Part shown: piece after piece, positions 61,018 to 64,000 of the stretch
Numbering within the stretch: the first letter of the stretch is position 1
How the letters are laid out: every line of letters starts with the position of its first letter
From: Spirochaetales bacterium
Lineage (GTDB): Bacteria; Spirochaetota; Spirochaetia; UBA9216
DNA length: 64,000 bases
NCBI GenBank assembly: GCA_016342585.1
Contig: JAEINK010000006.1
Location: forward strand, 62,001 to 126,000
Reading direction: 5' to 3'
Translations under genes and position numbers: made by a program
Notes under the pieces: model-generated
Told to the model about the DNA's origin: nothing
The model's input: the letters and a program-made list of their open reading frames with translations, nothing else
The model's database searches: none

Positions 61018-63567
61018 CTAATCTTCTGATTCAATTTTATTCTCTTCAAGAACTTCCCGCACTTTCCCGGAAAGCTCTTTCATCGAAACAGGCTTCATTA
61101 AGAATCCCTTTACACCATTATATTCAGCTTTCTCTTTTGTAATAGTTTCACTGAAACCTGTACATATGATGATGGGAATATTCCCCCGGATTTTGATCAT
61201 CTCTTCAGCCAATTGTTCCCCCGTCATATGGGGCATCATCATATCAGTTATCACGAGGTCAAAATCATTTGGTTTACTCCGGAATAACTCTAAGGCATGA
61301 ATAGAGTTTATACGTGATGTAACCTGATAACCGAACCGCCCCAGCATCTCTGTTACCATCTCTACTATTGACTCTTCATCATCAATCAGGAGGATCCTCT
61401 CATTTCCCTTTTCGGTTAATGCGTTTTCTTTAATTTTTTGAGGAGCCTCCTTTTCATGAAACACAGGAAGAAAGATATTGAATTCTGAGCCTTTACCCGG
61501 TTGGCTGGCAACATTTATATGCCCGCCATAATCCTTAACAATTCCATATATAATTGAAAGCCCAAGACCTGTGCCTTTGTTCTCATCTTTAGTTGTGAAA
61601 TAGGGTTCAAACATCCGCTCTATTACCTCCTGACTCATACCCGTGCCAGTATCACTTACTGTTAAGCATACATACTCCCCTGGCGTTATGAGCAAAGCCT
61701 CAGATGCCTCATCAGTTATTTCAATCTCATCTAAATTGACATCCAAAGTCCCGCCCCCCTCCTCCATGGCATGGAAAGCGTTGGTACAAAGATTCATAAT
61801 GATTTGATGGATATGGACAGGGTCTGCCATTATCATCCGGCAATGAGGGTTAATCCTTTGTTTAATTTCAATGATTGTTGGTATAGACGCCCTGAGAAGC
61901 TTTAACGCCTCTTTGATAATAATCTGACTTTGCAAAGGTTTTAGTACATGTTCTGACTCTCTGCTGAATGTCAAAATCTGCTTGACAAGCTCACGCGCCC
62001 GCTCAGCCGCTTTTAAGACTTCTCCCAGCTGCCCATATTCTCGACTCTCTTCTGGAAGCCTATCCCTGGTTAATTCAACATACCCAAATATGGGGGAGAG
62101 AATATTATTAAAATCATGAGCTATCCCCCCGGCAAGGGTACCAATAGATTCCATTTTCTGGGCTTGCTTAAGGTTACTCTGCATCTTCGAAAACTCAGTA
62201 ATATCCCGGAGGATCATCAAAGTTGATGTTGATTCATCCCCATGGATAATGGGTGAAGTAGAAATATGGTACATTCTATTATCCTGGGGGCTGAGCACTT
62301 CCTTCTTTTTCACCCCATTTCCATTCTCCAGGATACACCATGGGCATTTAGAATCAAGACCATGGATTGCTTTATAACAGGCTTCCCCAACAACATCCCG
62401 ACCGCACCTTTCCAGCATGGCCGGATTCGCAAATTCCACCATATAATCAGAAGAACAGATATAGATTGGTTCCTCCATGGCTTCCATGATGGAACGATAT
62501 TTCCTTTCACTTTCCAATAATTCAGACTCTTTTAATTTCAGAGAGGTTATATCCAATGCCGTAAAAGTAACCCCTTTGGATAAATCATTTAAATCAAGAG
62601 GGGTCGAACTAAGTAAAATATTTTTGATCCTGCCATTTTTACAGAGAAACTTTGTTTCAACGGTGCCTGTACCCTGGTCTCTTATCTGCCTGTACTTCTC
62701 TTCTCCGACATAGGTATATTCATCATCATTCAAATATAAAAATCTTGCATTTTGTCCTATAAGCTCATCCCGGGAATACCCTACCATTTCACATAAACGT
62801 TCATTCATTTTCTGAAGAACTCTATCACTCACGACCCCCATACCGGCCGGCGTGGCCCGGAATATACTGTTAATCTCCTGTTCCCGTGCCAGCAGAATTC
62901 TTTCCGTAGCCCTCATCTCTTTAATCAGGCGGTTTTGTTTTAAATTCTGGTAGGCGATTTTAGCGAGTTGATTAGAGAAAGTGAAAAGAAGGTTTGAAAT
63001 TTCATTAAATTTTTCAAGGGACATGACGGGGACTTCGTGGAAGGCCTCTATGGCGATCTCTTCATTTACCCCTATGGATTCGGCATATTGTCTTATGCTT
63101 TCTTCGGTTTGTGTTTCATCCCGAATCTGCCCGATCAACCAGTTAGCTATATGATGCCCCCCCACAGAGATGCCGGTCCCTGCATCCCAAAGACCACAGC
63201 CTAAACACTCCTGGATAATGGGTCCATCCGGATGGTAACGGCCTATCAACGCATCCGATCTCAAACAGTCTGCAACACCCTTCTCTGTTTTACGGATAAT
63301 ATCATTGCATAATCGACAAAAGTTACTGGGTTTTGTAATGTGCCGTCCATCTGGTCTCGTGATAATTGAGGCAATTCCGGTAGCTTTGGCGAATTCATCC
63401 TGTATTTTTTGGATGTCTTCAATTTTGAATAAATCCTCGAATCTAACCTCTTCATCCTCTTCAAATACCGAGTTTAAAATCTTTTCCTGTTTGATACTCT
63501 CTGCCAATATTCTATTAAGATTAGAAGTTTCTTCTTCCAATTCCTCATAGGTTTGTTTTTCAATCAT
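61018..63567 (-). CDS. Hybrid histidine kinase: PocR, two PAS, HisKA, HATPase, receiver
   Basis: 849 residues, no transmembrane segment. A PocR sensory domain (about 45-220) contains the Cys-rich FCRLCNDIIRKTEKGVADC and QECLGCGLWDAG motifs. Two PAS domains follow (about 230-350 and 355-470), then a HisKA helix with GGIAHDFNNILSP (phospho-acceptor His), HATPase_c (about 590-705; DTGTGM, GTGLGLSIIYGIV) and a receiver (735-847; DDEES, VITDMMMP). PocR often binds hydrocarbon derivatives or redox cofactors. No dedicated DNA-binding partner is adjacent. It may control the operon just downstream (inference). Confidence 0.92.
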   Translation of the reverse strand: MIEKQTYEELEEETSNLNRILAESIKQEKILNSVFEEDEEVRFEDLFKIEDIQKIQDEFAKATGIASIITRPDGRHITKPSNFCRLCNDIIRKTEKGVADCLRSDALIGRYHPDGPIIQECLGCGLWDAGTGISVGGHHIANWLIGQIRDETQTEESIRQYAESIGVNEEIAIEAFHEVPVMSLEKFNEISNLLFTFSNQLAKIAYQNLKQNRLIKEMRATERILLAREQEINSIFRATPAGMGVVSDRVLQKMNERLCEMVGYSRDELIGQNARFLYLNDDEYTYVGEEKYRQIRDQGTGTVETKFLCKNGRIKNILLSSTPLDLNDLSKGVTFTALDITSLKLKESELLESERKYRSIMEAMEEPIYICSSDYMVEFANPAMLERCGRDVVGEACYKAIHGLDSKCPWCILENGNGVKKKEVLSPQDNRMYHISTSPIIHGDESTSTLMILRDITEFSKMQSNLKQAQKMESIGTLAGGIAHDFNNILSPIFGYVELTRDRLPEESREYGQLGEVLKAAERARELVKQILTFSRESEHVLKPLQSQIIIKEALKLLRASIPTIIEIKQRINPHCRMIMADPVHIHQIIMNLCTNAFHAMEEGGGTLDVNLDEIEITDEASEALLITPGEYVCLTVSDTGTGMSQEVIERMFEPYFTTKDENKGTGLGLSIIYGIVKDYGGHINVASQPGKGSEFNIFLPVFHEKEAPQKIKENALTEKGNERILLIDDEESIVEMVTEMLGRFGYQVTSRINSIHALELFRSKPNDFDLVITDMMMPHMTGEQLAEEMIKIRGNIPIIICTGFSETITKEKAEYNGVKGFLMKPVSMKELSGKVREVLEENKIESED

Positions 63568-63697
63568 TCTCTGACCCCATATAAATATATTCTAATGGAA
63601 ATAAAATCAGTTTCAAAACCAAAATGTGTATTTATATAAAGGAACTGGATTTTTTTAAAATCTTTATGAATGCGAAGATTTAAACCGCAGATCAATT

Positions 63698-63764
63698 AAA
63701 AAAACACCTCAGGCCCAATTTTTTAACGTTGATTCACTGTGAAAACCTTAAAAAGGGGCCTGAG
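63698..63764 (-). terminator. Terminator of the 60-residue Cys protein gene
   Basis: On the minus strand CTCAGGCCC (63764-63756) pairs with GGGCCTGAG (63716-63708); inner TTTTTAA/TTAAAAA-like segments extend the stem, and TTTTTTT follows. Confidence 0.72.
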
Positions 63765-63777
63765 CAGGAATTTCGAC

Positions 63778-63960
63778 CTAATTATCGATAGGCATGGGAT
63801 TACAAAGATTTTCCTTTCGCTCGGCCACCCTGGCACAGTTAAAACATATGAACTTGGGGTTTTCAACCAGACCAATAATTTTATCAATATCCTTGTTATT
63901 ACCCGCAATAAGCTGACAGACATGATTGCTATGATCGCTGGTACATTTTTCTTCTTTCAT
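63778..63960 (-). CDS. Small Cys-rich (putative zinc-binding) protein
   Basis: 60 residues from the ATG at 63960 (AAGGAG seven bases upstream). Cys residues occur in EEKCTSDH, HVCQLIAG, FICFNCARVA and ENLCNP; the CFNC knuckle and the later Cys suggest a rubredoxin-like or treble-clef zinc site. Similar short proteins occur in anaerobes, but no function is known to me. The 63568-63697 gap holds nothing else. Confidence 0.62.
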   Translation of the reverse strand: MKEEKCTSDHSNHVCQLIAGNNKDIDKIIGLVENPKFICFNCARVAERKENLCNPMPIDN

Positions 63961-64000
63961 CACTATTCTCCTTAGCATTCAAAAGTTGATATAAAAAGAA

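Overview
The window is bacterial chromosome with moderate GC and dense coding on both strands. It encodes a Gram-negative type envelope: beta-barrel proteins, an RND exporter and at least fourteen lipoproteins with a clear lipobox. Several families here (PocR-domain kinase, BspA-type leucine-rich repeats, choice-of-anchor and InlB-type repeat surface proteins, UPF0210 with its ACT partner) fit a free-living anaerobic spirochaete. That assignment is inference; no diagnostic marker such as a complete 16S rRNA is present.

Layout. 1-4.1 kb: the 3' part of an RND exporter and two lipoproteins. 4.1-7.1 kb: two regulator-led loci, PadR with DUF2812 and a YtrA-type GntR with an ABC-2 exporter, each with a promoter embedded in a palindromic operator. 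7.2-10.8 kb: two tandem thioredoxin-fold exported proteins with different C-terminal modules, then a propeller lipoprotein. 10.9-11.0 kb: a solitary 5S rRNA. 11.3-12.6 kb: an excisionase-type HTH fused to an ABC ATPase with altered motifs. 14.0-17.7 kb: pheST behind a Phe-rich leader peptide and attenuator. 17.7-21.2 kb: tautomerase, antitoxin relic, WYL regulator, esterase-like hydrolase, nitroreductase. 21.2-26.2 kb: a large lipoprotein, the UPF0210/ACT pair, another lipoprotein. 26.3-27.9 kb: a 16-codon ORF, an RNHCP gene that has lost one Cys from each CxxC pair, and an rsgA copy with an in-frame stop and a Walker A Ser-to-Leu change. 28-35.2 kb: surface and envelope proteins (SUMF1 fold, transglutaminase/TPR, 1152-residue ASH/InlB/Gly-rich lipoprotein). 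35.3-40 kb: a decayed sensor kinase, a repeat/LRR lipoprotein split by a C-tract frameshift, and an outer-membrane barrel. 40.2-42.9 kb: an intact 7TM kinase and NarL-type regulator pair. 43-53.7 kb: a transposase relic and many small exported or membrane proteins, including a C11 peptidase, a chagasin-like inhibitor and a second hemopexin-repeat protein. 54-61 kb: a compact seven-gene operon (CPBP protease, acyltransferase-like protein, ATP-grasp, SDR, MBL hydrolase, adenylate-forming enzyme, KAS III). 61-63.6 kb: a PocR-PAS-PAS hybrid histidine kinase; then a 60-residue Cys-rich protein.

The strongest leads are the pheST attenuator, the HTH-ABC fusion, the 54-61 kb lipid or natural-product-like operon, and a recurring promoter geometry that predicts leaderless mRNAs. 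Frames, motifs and promoter hexamers were read by eye; family names come from motif recognition, and no searches were run.
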